Shown piece after piece: positions 1 through 6,478 of a stretch of DNA of 13,061 nt; within the stretch, counting starts at the first letter, position 1, and each line of letters opens with the position of its first letter. Below the pieces are notes generated by a model. It saw only the letters and a program-made list of their open reading frames with translations. It was not told the origin of the DNA and made no database searches. Both the position numbers and the translations under genes were made by a program. Origin of the DNA: Methanobacteriota archaeon (GTDB lineage: Archaea; Halobacteriota; Halobacteria; Halobacteriales; Halalkalicoccaceae). The stretch is from NCBI GenBank assembly GCA_022561895.1, contig JADFQH010000048.1:1-13061 (forward strand), given 5' to 3'.

Positions 1-1
1 G

Positions 2-94
2 ATGGCGCTTGGTCCCTCGACGGCCGACGAACTCATCGAAGCAACGGATACGTTCGTCGATATCACCGAACACGAAGAGACGTTTCTGCTGTAG
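2..94 (+). CDS. 3' end of an unidentified gene (partial)
   Basis: An open frame enters from the left edge and stops at TAG 92-94. The visible 30 residues end in DITEHEETFLL and are acidic, with haloarchaeal-like codon use. An ATG at position 2 could be internal or a start, but a 30-residue protein is less likely than the tail of a longer gene. I do not recognise the family. It converges on the membrane protein gene at 102-284 with only 7 bp between the two stop codons. Confidence 0.5.
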   Translation: MALGPSTADELIEATDTFVDITEHEETFLL

Positions 95-101
95 CTCCGC
101 T

Positions 102-284
102 TTAGACGGCGGGTCCCTCGCCGGTCGTTCCGATGAGAAGCGAGCCAACGGCGAGGCCGGTCGTTGCAACCGCGGCGAGGACGAGCGGGATCGTGACGTT
201 GATCATGCCAGCGGCGATCAGGAGCACCGAGCTGACGACGAGAAGCGCGATACCTACGACGGTCTTGGTTTGATCCGAAGCCAT
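102..284 (-). CDS. small two-helix membrane protein, unknown function
   Basis: This 60-residue protein starts MASDQTKTVVG and is almost all hydrophobic. Two membrane segments are visible, about residues 8-27 and 32-52, joined by a very short turn, so it should be a helical hairpin in the cytoplasmic membrane. It has no charged residues within the helices and no catalytic motif. A strong TATA-like box lies 26-28 nt before the ATG, which supports real, leaderless expression. Short hydrophobic proteins like this are common in haloarchaea, but I cannot assign a named family. Confidence 0.7.
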   Translation of the reverse strand: MASDQTKTVVGIALLVVSSVLLIAAGMINVTIPLVLAAVATTGLAVGSLLIGTTGEGPAV

Positions 285-305
285 TGGTCGTGGTAGGGGA
301 CAGGA

Positions 306-316
306 GATATATAATT
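306..316 (-). promoter_or_regulatory. TATA box of the small membrane protein gene
   Basis: The plus strand reads ATATATAATT, one of the most AT-rich runs in the window. It is centred about 27 nt upstream of the ATG at 284, the spacing expected for a leaderless haloarchaeal transcript. Confidence 0.6.
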
Positions 317-408
317 CTCACCAAACACGCCGGATAGCAGACACCATGTGACATGATGACCTGCATTCGGAACGGTGGTCTCTTGTACGCTGGCTGCCAT
401 CCACGGGT

Positions 409-873
409 GTGAGCGAGTTCGACGACCGTCCCCGATTAGTGCGGATCGCCGACTACCAGTTCTGCTCCGGAGTTGGCGAGGAGCTGTTTGCGGGGCACTG
501 TCGGGTCGAGCGCTCGAAATCCGGCCGTCCCCGGCAGGTCCACGCTCCCGACGGACGGCTCGTCTCGCTGGGGCAGGACGGCCGATTTACGCTGGGAATC
601 GAGGGCGGGCGGCGACTGATAGAGATCGGCTCGCCGCCGGAAAACAGCGTGATCGTCGGCGACGAAAGCGAGCCGTTCGTGCGCGAGGGCAAGAACGTCT
701 TCGCGAAGTTCGTTCTCGAAGTCGATCCCGAGATCCGGCCGGGCGACGAGGTCTGTGTGATCCACAGGGAGGGGGCGCTCTTGGCGGTCGGGCGCGCGGA
801 GCTACCCGCAAGCGCCATGCTCGATTTCGAGACGGGCATGGCAGTGAAGGTCCGCGAGGGTATCGAGGACTAA
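409..873 (+). CDS. PUA domain RNA-binding protein
   Basis: A 154-residue protein starting at GTG 409 (MSEFDDRPRL). The C-terminal part, about residues 75-150, is a PUA domain. It has the typical run GKNVFAKFVLE-D-EIRPGDEV followed by a GALLAVGRAEL strand and a conserved ending in GMAVKVREG. PUA domains bind structured RNA and occur in tRNA transglycosylases and pseudouridine synthases. The N-terminal half, with DYQFCSGVGEELF, resembles the stand-alone PUA proteins that archaea encode near tRNA-modification genes. No catalytic domain is present. It lies upstream of NAC and a tRNA methyltransferase on the same strand, which fits an RNA or translation role. The GTG start is chosen because the frame opens there and the N-terminus is acidic and family-like. 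The exact RNA target is unknown. Confidence 0.8.
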   Translation: MSEFDDRPRLVRIADYQFCSGVGEELFAGHCRVERSKSGRPRQVHAPDGRLVSLGQDGRFTLGIEGGRRLIEIGSPPENSVIVGDESEPFVREGKNVFAKFVLEVDPEIRPGDEVCVIHREGALLAVGRAELPASAMLDFETGMAVKVREGIED

Positions 874-897
874 ACGTCGGCCAAAAGGCATTCAACA

Positions 898-913
898 TCC
901 GGTAAACACCGGA
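898..913. promoter_or_regulatory. perfect inverted repeat next to the lipoprotein start
   Basis: TCCGGTAAACACCGGA has 6-bp arms around AAAC and ends 4 bp before the ATG at 918, inside the 44-bp gap after the PUA gene. It could be an operator for a dimeric regulator or a small hairpin in the message. It lacks the T-tract expected of an archaeal terminator. Confidence 0.35.
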
Positions 914-917
914 AACT

Positions 918-1739
918 ATGCGCCGTCGCACCGTTCTCACGAGCACGATCGTCGGTTTCGCTTCTGTCGCCGGATGTCTCGGTCGAGAGGAGGGTTCGCC
1001 GGATCCATCCAACGACGACAACGACGACGAGCGTTCGGGGATCGAACCGGACGGTTCGTGCGGGATCATCACGCAATCGCTTTCCTCACAGCTCGTCTCC
1101 GAGGGCGGCACTGACGCCTGTTTCGACGGAGCCGAGCCATCGCTCGCCGTCGAAAACGAACGGGATGAACCGGTCGAAGCCACCGTCGAAATAACAGCAG
1201 GAGAATCCGACGGTCCGCTCTTTTCGAAGCGGTTCGATCTCGATCCCGACGAGCGCCTCGTCGAACGCAGTGCGCTCCCGGCCGACGGGGATCGCGTCGC
1301 GACGGTGACGATCGGCGACGAAACGGCGAGTGGGTCGTGGGAACGGACCTCGTGTTACCGTCACGGAATCGCGATCACACGGGAGGAGATCGAGTTCGGT
1401 CTCGTCCCACCAATGGCGGGACCGGGTGACACCCAACACGACTGCTACGCCGGTGACGATGCGGATATCAGGATCTACAACGGTGAGACGGCCCAGACCG
1501 TCAGCCTGCACGTCGTGGACCACTGCGCCGAGACGACCGCGACCGAGACGTTCGAGATGGATGCCGATACCGTCGAACGCACACGGGGTACGATCGCAAA
1601 CGGCGGGATCTACGACGTGACGGTGAGCGTCGAGGACGGCGGGGAGGAAACCTACGAGTTCGAAAACGACTGCTGGGGTCTTTCGGCGAGTGTCGATTCG
1701 GACGGCGAGGTGGTCATTCATCAGGTTGCAATCGATTGA
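918..1739 (+). CDS. Tat-exported lipoprotein with two Ig-like repeats
   Basis: A 273-residue protein starting MRRRTVLTST. The N-terminus carries an arginine-rich Tat-type signal and a lipobox, SVAGC, with Cys20 as the probable lipidation site. A flexible acidic linker, rich in Asp, Asn and Ser, follows at about 23-42. Such proteins are held on the outer face of the haloarchaeal membrane. The mature part has six further cysteines (48, 68, 146, 176, 203, 252), enough for three disulfides. It contains two similar beta-rich stretches, about 74-142 and 182-250, each ending in a Y/V-rich strand followed by acidic turns, suggesting tandem Ig-like domains. No ligand or catalytic motif is recognisable. 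It sits between the PUA gene and NAC but has no obvious functional link to either. Confidence 0.8.
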   Translation: MRRRTVLTSTIVGFASVAGCLGREEGSPDPSNDDNDDERSGIEPDGSCGIITQSLSSQLVSEGGTDACFDGAEPSLAVENERDEPVEATVEITAGESDGPLFSKRFDLDPDERLVERSALPADGDRVATVTIGDETASGSWERTSCYRHGIAITREEIEFGLVPPMAGPGDTQHDCYAGDDADIRIYNGETAQTVSLHVVDHCAETTATETFEMDADTVERTRGTIANGGIYDVTVSVEDGGEETYEFENDCWGLSASVDSDGEVVIHQVAID

Positions 1740-1836
1740 GCGGATTCGTCGCCAGCCGAATCGGTTCTCGTGGCCACGAAGTCCACGTCGGTCAGTTGGC
1801 GAGCGGAACTCGATGGGGCCCTCCGATACTCCCTTG
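1738..1836 (+). repeat. decayed third copy of the 102-bp inverted-repeat element
   Basis: Three blocks match the intact copy at 8309-8410 in the same order and nearly the same spacing: CGTCGCCAGCCG (1747 vs 8320), GTCCACGTCGGTC (1781 vs 8354) and GGAACTCGATG (1805 vs 8379). The right end, CCGATACTCCC (1823), matches ACGATAATCCC (8397) at the same offset. The left end has lost two bases and the terminal repeats no longer pair well. It overlaps the lipoprotein stop codon and fills most of the gap before NAC. It looks like an old insertion. Confidence 0.65.
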
Positions 1837-1885
1837 AGTCCGGTCGTTCGGCACGTTTTTCCCTTCGCAACCCGACTTGCGGGGT

Positions 1886-2287
1886 ATGTTCGGAGGAGGC
1901 GGCGGACTCGACCCACGCAAGATGGAACAGATGATGAAACAGATGGGCATCGACACCGAGGAGATCGACGCCACGGAGATCGTTATTCGGACCGGCGACG
2001 AGGAGCTGGTCTTTACCGACGCCGACGTAACCAAGATCAACGCCCAGGGCCAACAGACCTACCAGATCGTCGGCGAACCCGAAACCCGCGAGTCCGGATC
2101 GGACTCCGGTGTGGGAGGGGAGGCTGGAAGCGATCCGGCCATCGAAGAGGCTGACATCCCCGCAGACGACATTGAAATCGTCGCGATGCGAACCGGCGCG
2201 AGCGAGGACGAGGCGCGCAAAGCCCTCGAAGACGCCGACGGCGATCTGGCGACGGCTGTCGAGAAGCTCGAAGCAGAGCCCCAGTGA
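1886..2287 (+). CDS. nac: nascent polypeptide-associated complex protein (archaeal NAC)
   Basis: A 133-residue protein from ATG 1886, MFGGGGGLDPRKMEQMMKQM. A frame-open TTG 9 bp upstream is rejected because archaeal NACs begin with this Met-Phe-Gly-rich N-terminus. The Met-rich helix (about 11-21) leads into a NAC beta-barrel domain (about 25-65, with TEIVIRTGDEELVF). A UBA domain (about 93-131, DDIEIVAMRTGASEDEARKAL) follows a Gly/Ser/Glu linker. Archaeal NAC is a homodimer that binds ribosomes and emerging polypeptides. A T-rich stretch at 1856-1860 lies about 28 nt upstream and is the only weak TATA candidate. The stop codon overlaps the start of the next gene, so the two are probably co-transcribed and translationally coupled. 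Confidence 0.93.
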   Translation: MFGGGGGLDPRKMEQMMKQMGIDTEEIDATEIVIRTGDEELVFTDADVTKINAQGQQTYQIVGEPETRESGSDSGVGGEAGSDPAIEEADIPADDIEIVAMRTGASEDEARKALEDADGDLATAVEKLEAEPQ

Positions 2288-3000
2288 TCTTACTCACCCA
2301 CGGCGATCGGGAGTATCTCCGCGAGCCGGGTGAGACGTTAGAAACCGATCTCGGCGTGCTCGACATCCCCGCCGAGACCACACCGGACGACGTTCTGACC
2401 ACGCATCTGGGCGAGGAGTTTCGGGTTCGCCACCTTCGAGGACCGGATCTGTTCAACCATTTCGAGCGAACCGGCGCGCCGATGCTGCCCCGAGACGTGG
2501 GGCTGGTGATCGGCGAAACCGGACTGTCAAGGACTGATCGGGTGCTCGATGCGGGCACTGGAACCGGCGTTCTCGCGAGCTATATGGGACAGGTCGGTGC
2601 GGATGTCCTCACGTACGAACGAAACCCCGAGTTCGCGGAAGTCGCTCGAAGGAACATGGACCTCGCCGGAGTAAGCGAGACGGTCGAAGTCAGAACGGGA
2701 AATCTGACCCAGGAGATCGGGGAGCTCTCGACGTTCGACGTGCTCACCCTCGACACCGAGGACGCGCCGGAGGTGGTCGCAGACGCAGATGAAGTTCTCG
2801 TTTCGGGCGGGTTTCTCGCGGTCTACTCACCGTTTATCGAAACTACCCGCGAAGTGGTCGAACTCGCTCGTGAGACCCTGTCGGATGTGCGAGCGATCGA
2901 GACGATCCAGCGCGAACTCGATATTGACGAGCGGGGTACGCGCCCCAGTACGGGACCCGTGGGCCATTCGGGCTATCTCGTGTTCGCACGAAACAGCTGA
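2284..3000 (+). CDS. trmI: TrmI-type tRNA (adenine-N1)-methyltransferase
   Basis: A 238-residue protein from GTG 2284, overlapping the NAC stop by 4 nt. The N-terminal small domain (about 1-75) contains the family's LRGPDLFNHFERTGAPMLPRD-like segment. The Rossmann methyltransferase domain follows, with SAM motif I VLDAGTGTGVLA (about 88-99) and the acidic motif II ending TYERNPEFAEVARRN. The motif IV region is FDVLTLDTEDAPE, and the C-terminal GPVGHSGYLVFARN is characteristic of the TrmI/GCD14 family. These enzymes methylate A58 of tRNA (and A57 in some archaea) with S-adenosylmethionine as donor. Coupling with NAC and nearness to a PUA protein fit a translation cluster. Length is near the archaeal norm, and the main uncertainty is the exact methylated position. 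Confidence 0.88.
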   Translation: MILLTHGDREYLREPGETLETDLGVLDIPAETTPDDVLTTHLGEEFRVRHLRGPDLFNHFERTGAPMLPRDVGLVIGETGLSRTDRVLDAGTGTGVLASYMGQVGADVLTYERNPEFAEVARRNMDLAGVSETVEVRTGNLTQEIGELSTFDVLTLDTEDAPEVVADADEVLVSGGFLAVYSPFIETTREVVELARETLSDVRAIETIQRELDIDERGTRPSTGPVGHSGYLVFARNS

Positions 3001-3279
3001 TCACTCGTAGACGAGCACTTCGTTTACGGCGGCATCGACCGTGACTCGGTAGCCACCGAGATGAAACGAAACAACGCCCCCCGCGCGCCGCTTCCCATCA
3101 CCTCTCGGAGCGAACAGCTCACAGAGCGCCTCGGGATCGAGAACGTCATTGATCGGGCCAATAGTTGCGGGTGACTCCTCGGAGATGGTTTCGACCGCTT
3201 CGATCACGACGAACGCGAGATCCTCCTCGTCGTCGTACTCGATCCGGTGTGCCAGCTCGCTGTGGTGATCTGGAGTCAT
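3001..3279 (-). CDS. HalOD1 output domain protein
   Basis: A 92-residue protein that is essentially one HalOD1 domain. It has DDEEDLAFVVIEAVETISEESPATIGPINDVLDPEALCELF, then a Gly/Lys/Arg turn, and ends in VVSFHLGGYRVTVDAAVNEVLVYE. The domain is found in haloarchaea as a stand-alone protein or at the end of signalling proteins, and its biochemical role is not established. The ORF is directly abutted by the convergent TrmI gene (stop codons adjacent, no gap). It is on the same strand as the mgtE genes but separated by 121 bp and has its own promoter-like region containing a perfect palindrome. Confidence 0.88.
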   Translation of the reverse strand: MTPDHHSELAHRIEYDDEEDLAFVVIEAVETISEESPATIGPINDVLDPEALCELFAPRGDGKRRAGGVVSFHLGGYRVTVDAAVNEVLVYE

Positions 3280-3320
3280 GCTGTTGATTTCGGGGTTCAG
3301 CTCTCGGAGTTGCCACCTCT

Positions 3321-3337
3321 TTAATTTACATGTAAAT
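3321..3337 (-). promoter_or_regulatory. AT-rich palindrome and TATA-like box upstream of HalOD1
   Basis: ATTTACATGTAAAT (3324-3337) is a perfect 14-bp palindrome, about 45-58 nt before the HalOD1 start. It abuts a TATA-like AATTAA (minus strand, 3321-3326) about 44 nt before the ATG, implying a short leader. A symmetric site touching the TATA/BRE region is a typical place for a dimeric regulator. The regulator is unknown. Confidence 0.5.
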
Positions 3338-3400
3338 AACTGTTGCTATTAATAAACCCAGCGAGAGGACACCAACCAGCACGCTTTGAGCACGAACGAA

Positions 3401-3979
3401 TCAGAACCCCAGTACGAATCCCGAGACGCCGATGAAGATGATCATCCCGAACACGTCGACGACGTTCGTGACGATCGGGATCGTGGTGTCGTCGGGATCG
3501 ATCCCCAACCGGTAGGAGGCGTAGGTCGCCGCGAAGCTGAAGACGATCGCGATCACGGCCACGGACATCCCGCTGATCAACGAGATGACGAGCAGCGTCG
3601 AAAGCGGCAGTCCGAAACCGAGCACCGCACCCAGTAGGTATGCGCCGACGGCGAGTGCGGTGAAGATCGTCGCCGCGAGCGCGAGGATCGCGCCGACGTT
3701 CGCCCACAGTACTCTGTCCGTGGGGTCGAACTCGGTCGTCCCGAGATGGAGTCTGGTCGAGAGACGCGAACTGAGGATCGCGCCCAGATTCCCGCCCGTG
3801 CCGACCATCGTCGGGACCATCACCGCGAGAATGCCGTACTGTTCGAGCAGCTCCTCCGCGCTTTCGAGGGTGATGCCAGCCATGAGGACGATGATCGAAA
3901 GCAGGATGAGCAGCGGGAACATGTTCCCGACGATGCTTCTTACCTCCCATGTCCCGAGCGATCCCTGTGGGACGACCAT
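3401..3979 (-). CDS. MgtE-family divalent cation channel subunit (second of pair)
   Basis: A 192-residue integral membrane protein with about five hydrophobic segments. It consists only of the MgtE transmembrane domain, without the cytosolic N and CBS domains of bacterial MgtE. Signature segments are VPTMVGTGGNLGAILSSRLS (about 54-73) and, near the end, DPDDTTIPIVTNVVDVFGM, which contains the conserved aspartate that lines the Mg2+ pore in MgtE. Start codon and preceding stop overlap by one base (3979), so it is translationally coupled to the mgtE copy at 3979-4548. The two subunits probably assemble as a heterodimer, replacing the usual homodimer or fused two-repeat protein. Mg2+ is the likely substrate, but other divalent cations are possible. 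Confidence 0.88.
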   Translation of the reverse strand: MVVPQGSLGTWEVRSIVGNMFPLLILLSIIVLMAGITLESAEELLEQYGILAVMVPTMVGTGGNLGAILSSRLSTRLHLGTTEFDPTDRVLWANVGAILALAATIFTALAVGAYLLGAVLGFGLPLSTLLVISLISGMSVAVIAIVFSFAATYASYRLGIDPDDTTIPIVTNVVDVFGMIIFIGVSGFVLGF

Positions 3980-4548
3980 CAGACGATCACCTCGACGATG
4001 CCGACCGAGAGGAGGAGAAACAGCATGCCGAAGATGTCACCGAGCGTGGTGACGGCCGGGCCGACGAGATTGTCGGGATCGTAGCCGTAGGTGTAGCCCG
4101 CGAAGATGAGAATCAGGAGACCGAATATCATGACGACGGAGGTCAGTACGCCTGAGATCAGCATGATTCCGACGAACTCGTACAGTGCGGCCGAGTCCCA
4201 GCCCAAGATGAGAAGGGCAAGCCATGTGATCACGCCGATCACGACCGAGATACCGATGCCGTTGATAAATGAGGCAACGACGGCGTTCACGAGTCGATCG
4301 TTTCGCTCGAATCGCGGTTCGATCAGCCCCTGATGGAGCCCGCTCGAAATGCGCCCACCGAGTGCGCCGTAGACGTTACCCCTTGTAGCGAGGAAGACGG
4401 GGACCATCACGAGCAGGCCGGGGAATCGTTCGACGCTTTCGATGAGTCCTTCGAGGACGAGACCGGCGAACAGGCCGCCACAGAGTGCGATCAGCAGAAT
4501 CGGGAGCGCTTCGCGATAGATCGACCAGAAATCGTCCCAGACGCCCAT
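3979..4548 (-). CDS. MgtE-family divalent cation channel subunit (first of pair)
   Basis: A 189-residue membrane protein starting MGVWDDFWSIYREALPILL, with about five membrane segments. It shows both MgtE hallmarks: MVPVFLATRGNVYGALGGRI (about 47-66) and, near the C-terminus, YDPDNLVGPAVTTLGDIFGM with the pore aspartate. The Gly-Gly-Asn of the usual motif is Arg-Gly-Asn here, unlike its partner, so the two halves have diverged. It has no CBS or cytosolic gating domain. It lies directly upstream of the second mgtE and 99 bp downstream of the PhoU/TrkA-C gene. A TATA-like GGTTTAAC (minus strand, 4572-4579) sits about 27 nt before the ATG. Confidence 0.88.
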   Translation of the reverse strand: MGVWDDFWSIYREALPILLIALCGGLFAGLVLEGLIESVERFPGLLVMVPVFLATRGNVYGALGGRISSGLHQGLIEPRFERNDRLVNAVVASFINGIGISVVIGVITWLALLILGWDSAALYEFVGIMLISGVLTSVVMIFGLLILIFAGYTYGYDPDNLVGPAVTTLGDIFGMLFLLLSVGIVEVIV

Positions 4549-4571
4549 ACCTGTGGATCGTACAGCCGTCT

Positions 4572-4579
4572 GTTAAACC
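4572..4579 (-). promoter_or_regulatory. TATA-like box of the mgtE pair
   Basis: The plus strand reads GTTAAACC, giving GGTTTAAC on the coding strand, centred about 27 nt before the ATG at 4548. This suggests that the mgtE pair can be transcribed without the PhoU/TrkA-C gene. Confidence 0.45.
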
Positions 4580-4647
4580 TACCGAGAAGGTTCGGAAAAC
4601 CGATTAGCCGTTGATCCGGCTTGGTCGACTGAACGCGTCCGGTTCGA

Positions 4648-5853
4648 TCAGCTAGCTGCGAGGTCCCGAAACGCCTCCGCGGAGGTGCGGGTCCCTTTCG
4701 CGATCAGCACGTCTCCGGTCTGGAGTGCGGTGTCCGCGTCGGGAACGAGAACCCAGCCGTCCTCCGGGCGGCGCACGGCGAGGACGTTCATGCTCACGTC
4801 GGACTCGGGAACGCCCTCGACGAGCGACGTGCCTTCGAGTCGGCTCCCGTCGTCGACGCTCACGCGGGCGATGATCTCGTCGCTTTCCTTGACGGCGAGT
4901 TCGACGACCGGGTGGACGTCGATCTCCCGGAGAACTCCTTCGGAAATTTCGAGGGCGGCGTCGCTGATCTCCTCGGTGCTAAAACCGAGATGGAGCAGCC
5001 CACGAAGCGAAACGGGGTCGGCCGCGTCGTTCGCCGCCCGGAGGGTCCACGCCTCGAACCGGGAGCGAAGCGCGTCCACCTCGACTTCGAGGTTATTGAC
5101 CTCCTCTGCGAGTTCGACGTTGTCAAAGAGTATCGAACCGTAGGCGAGATCCACGGCGAGTTCGCTCAAGTTCTTCATCAGAATGATGGAATCGACGGCT
5201 CTGTCGAGATCCGCGATCTCCGAATCGGCGACCTCGGGCGGGGTGTACTCGGTTCCGGAGATGGTTCCGTACACCTCGCCGATGGCGGCGTCCGGTCCGC
5301 GAAGCAGCGTCACGTCGCCGGCTTCGAGTGCGGTCTCAGGTCCGGGGTTGAGGATCCACTCGTTCCCCCGCCGGATGGCGATGACCCTGACGCCCGTTTC
5401 CGATTCAAGATTGATGTCGAGCAGCGTGCGCCCGGTATAGGGCGATTCTTTGACAACGCTCGTCCGGACGAGGGTTTCGACCGCTTCGGGAAGGGCGGTC
5501 CGCATCGCACCCGGCAGGCCGATATCCTCCAGAACCACTTTTGCGATGTCGCCGGCCGCATCGGAGATCTTCTCCGCACCGCTTACGATGCCCAGAACGG
5601 GTGCGAGCGCTTCTGCGTCGGAGGGGTTTCGTGCAGCCATCAACAGGCTCATCCGGGCACGAAGCTGGAGGACGTCCATGCGCTCTTCGAGCCGGAGAAC
5701 CTCGCCTGCGATCTCCTCGTTGTTCAGCAGCACCGCCGAGTACGACAGATCGATCAGGAGTTCGGAGGTGTCTTTCATCTCGACGAGCAGGTCCTTGACG
5801 CTCACCGGTTCGTACTCGACCGCATCCGAAGAGTCGCCGCCGAATAATCCCAT
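4648..5853 (-). CDS. duplicated PhoU / TrkA-C (RCK-C) regulatory protein
   Basis: A 401-residue soluble protein from the ATG at 5853 (MGLFGGDSSDAVEYEPV). A longer open frame to 5901 is rejected because a TATA-like box lies at 5878-5883 and the added residues are basic and atypical. It is a tandem duplication. A PhoU-like helical unit (about 15-110, KDTSELLIDLSYSAVLLNNEEIA) and a TrkA-C/RCK-C unit (about 115-205, VRVIAIRRGNEWILNPGPET) come first. A second PhoU-like unit (about 220-310, KNLSELAVDLAYGSILFDNVELA) and a second RCK-C unit (about 315-398, VLAVRRPEDGWVLVPDADTAL) follow. RCK-C domains bind small ligands or ions and gate K+ and related transporters. With two bare MgtE subunits downstream and no CBS domain in them, this protein is a good candidate for their cytosolic regulator. 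That role is inference. Confidence 0.85.
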   Translation of the reverse strand: MGLFGGDSSDAVEYEPVSVKDLLVEMKDTSELLIDLSYSAVLLNNEEIAGEVLRLEERMDVLQLRARMSLLMAARNPSDAEALAPVLGIVSGAEKISDAAGDIAKVVLEDIGLPGAMRTALPEAVETLVRTSVVKESPYTGRTLLDINLESETGVRVIAIRRGNEWILNPGPETALEAGDVTLLRGPDAAIGEVYGTISGTEYTPPEVADSEIADLDRAVDSIILMKNLSELAVDLAYGSILFDNVELAEEVNNLEVEVDALRSRFEAWTLRAANDAADPVSLRGLLHLGFSTEEISDAALEISEGVLREIDVHPVVELAVKESDEIIARVSVDDGSRLEGTSLVEGVPESDVSMNVLAVRRPEDGWVLVPDADTALQTGDVLIAKGTRTSAEAFRDLAAS

Positions 5854-5877
5854 AAAAGAGGGTTGCTTTCGATACGG

Positions 5878-5883
5878 TAAAAA
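5878..5883 (-). promoter_or_regulatory. TATA-like box of the PhoU/TrkA-C gene
   Basis: TAAAAA on the plus strand (TTTTTA on the coding strand) is centred about 27 nt before the ATG at 5853 and helps decide that start. Confidence 0.4.
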
Positions 5884-5913
5884 CCCTCGTGAACGCCTCA
5901 CTCGCGGCCTTGA

Positions 5914-6117
5914 ACCGGCTCCATCGAGTTCGAGTTATCGAAAGAGCGTGCGTCGGCGCACGAGTCCGCGCTGGTCGCCCCATTCGAGCAGGTCAGGGTC
6001 AACTGTTCGCTCCCCGAACCGGTCTTTCGCTTGATCGACGTAATACCCGCTCTCCGCGAGGACTCGTTCGGAGACGCGGTTTATGTGTTCGTCCAAAAGG
6101 AGACGAACGCCCGTCAC
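5914..6117 (-). pseudogene. truncated DUF5615 PIN-like toxin
   Basis: The open frame runs from GTG 6117 to TAA 5937-5935 and gives 60 residues. The N-terminus is a clear DUF5615 (PIN-like) domain: VRLLLDEHINRVSERVLAESGY then QAKDRFGERTVDPDLLEW. Intact members are roughly 110-120 residues and continue with a hydrophobic strand and a TN-D-DF-like motif carrying later acidic residues. Here the sequence turns to RGLVRRRTLFR and stops. Just past the stop, in the same frame, LELDGAG (5934-5914) resembles the ELDHAG segment of intact relatives. This suggests a small deletion with decay rather than a natural short form. The start overlaps the DUF433 stop by 3 nt, so this was the toxin half of a type II pair. 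The product is probably inactive. Confidence 0.65.
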
Positions 6118-6389
6118 TGAACCGGCTCCTTCGGCTTCAGCGATCCCTCCCGGAACCGATCGTACGCCTCACGAGTCTCCCGTTCGATCTCCCGGATTTC
6201 GTCCGTGTGTGCATAGTAGTACGAGAGCGCTTCATACACCTCCGAGAGCGAGATATCGAGCTGATCGGCCACGTATGCGGCGGTCTGATCGCCGTCGATG
6301 ACCTTCGCTACGACGTGGCGAACCCCGATTCGGGTGCCCTTGACCCGTGGCTCGCCACCGAGAACGTCCTCGTCACGAACGATCGTCAT
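6114..6389 (-). CDS. DUF433 antitoxin
   Basis: A 91-residue protein from ATG 6389 (MTIVRDEDVLGGEPRVKGTR). An in-frame upstream ATG at 6437 is rejected because the family begins at this point and a TATA-like box lies between the two. The hallmark GGEPRVKGTRIGVRHV (about 11-26) is followed by a helix-turn-helix-like region, DQTAAYVADQLDISLSEVYEALSYYY (about 34-59), and a charged C-terminal helix. DUF433 proteins are the DNA-binding antitoxin partners of DUF5615 PIN-like proteins. The gene overlaps its partner, and autoregulation is expected of the family. The antitoxin looks intact although the toxin is truncated. Confidence 0.8.
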   Translation of the reverse strand: MTIVRDEDVLGGEPRVKGTRIGVRHVVAKVIDGDQTAAYVADQLDISLSEVYEALSYYYAHTDEIREIERETREAYDRFREGSLKPKEPVQ

Positions 6390-6410
6390 ATCGGGCGATA
6401 CGATACGGAT

Positions 6411-6420
6411 CGGTTTATGT
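6411..6420 (-). promoter_or_regulatory. TATA-like box of the DUF433 gene
   Basis: The plus strand reads CGGTTTATGT (ACATAAACCG on the coding strand), centred about 27 nt upstream of the ATG at 6389. It supports the downstream start choice and leaderless transcription. Confidence 0.5.
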
Positions 6421-6478
6421 GTTCTTGCGGACTGCAAGCGACAGCACGGCGTCCACTACGGATGAGAGAACAACGATA

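Noticed and set aside
1086..1916. Minus-strand open frame of 276 codons opposite the lipoprotein
   Set aside because: It is a shadow frame. The plus-strand protein has a signal peptide, lipobox and cysteine pattern.
4912..5847. Long plus-strand open frame of 311 codons opposite the PhoU/TrkA-C gene
   Set aside because: It is a shadow of the real gene in GC-rich DNA, with no domain pattern, and the minus frame has clear duplicated domains.
6077..6424. 14-bp match CGGTTTATGTGTTC near 6077 and 6410 in the DUF433/DUF5615 locus
   Set aside because: One occurrence is coding sequence (EHINR) and the other the promoter. Chance is likely and no symmetric structure is seen.
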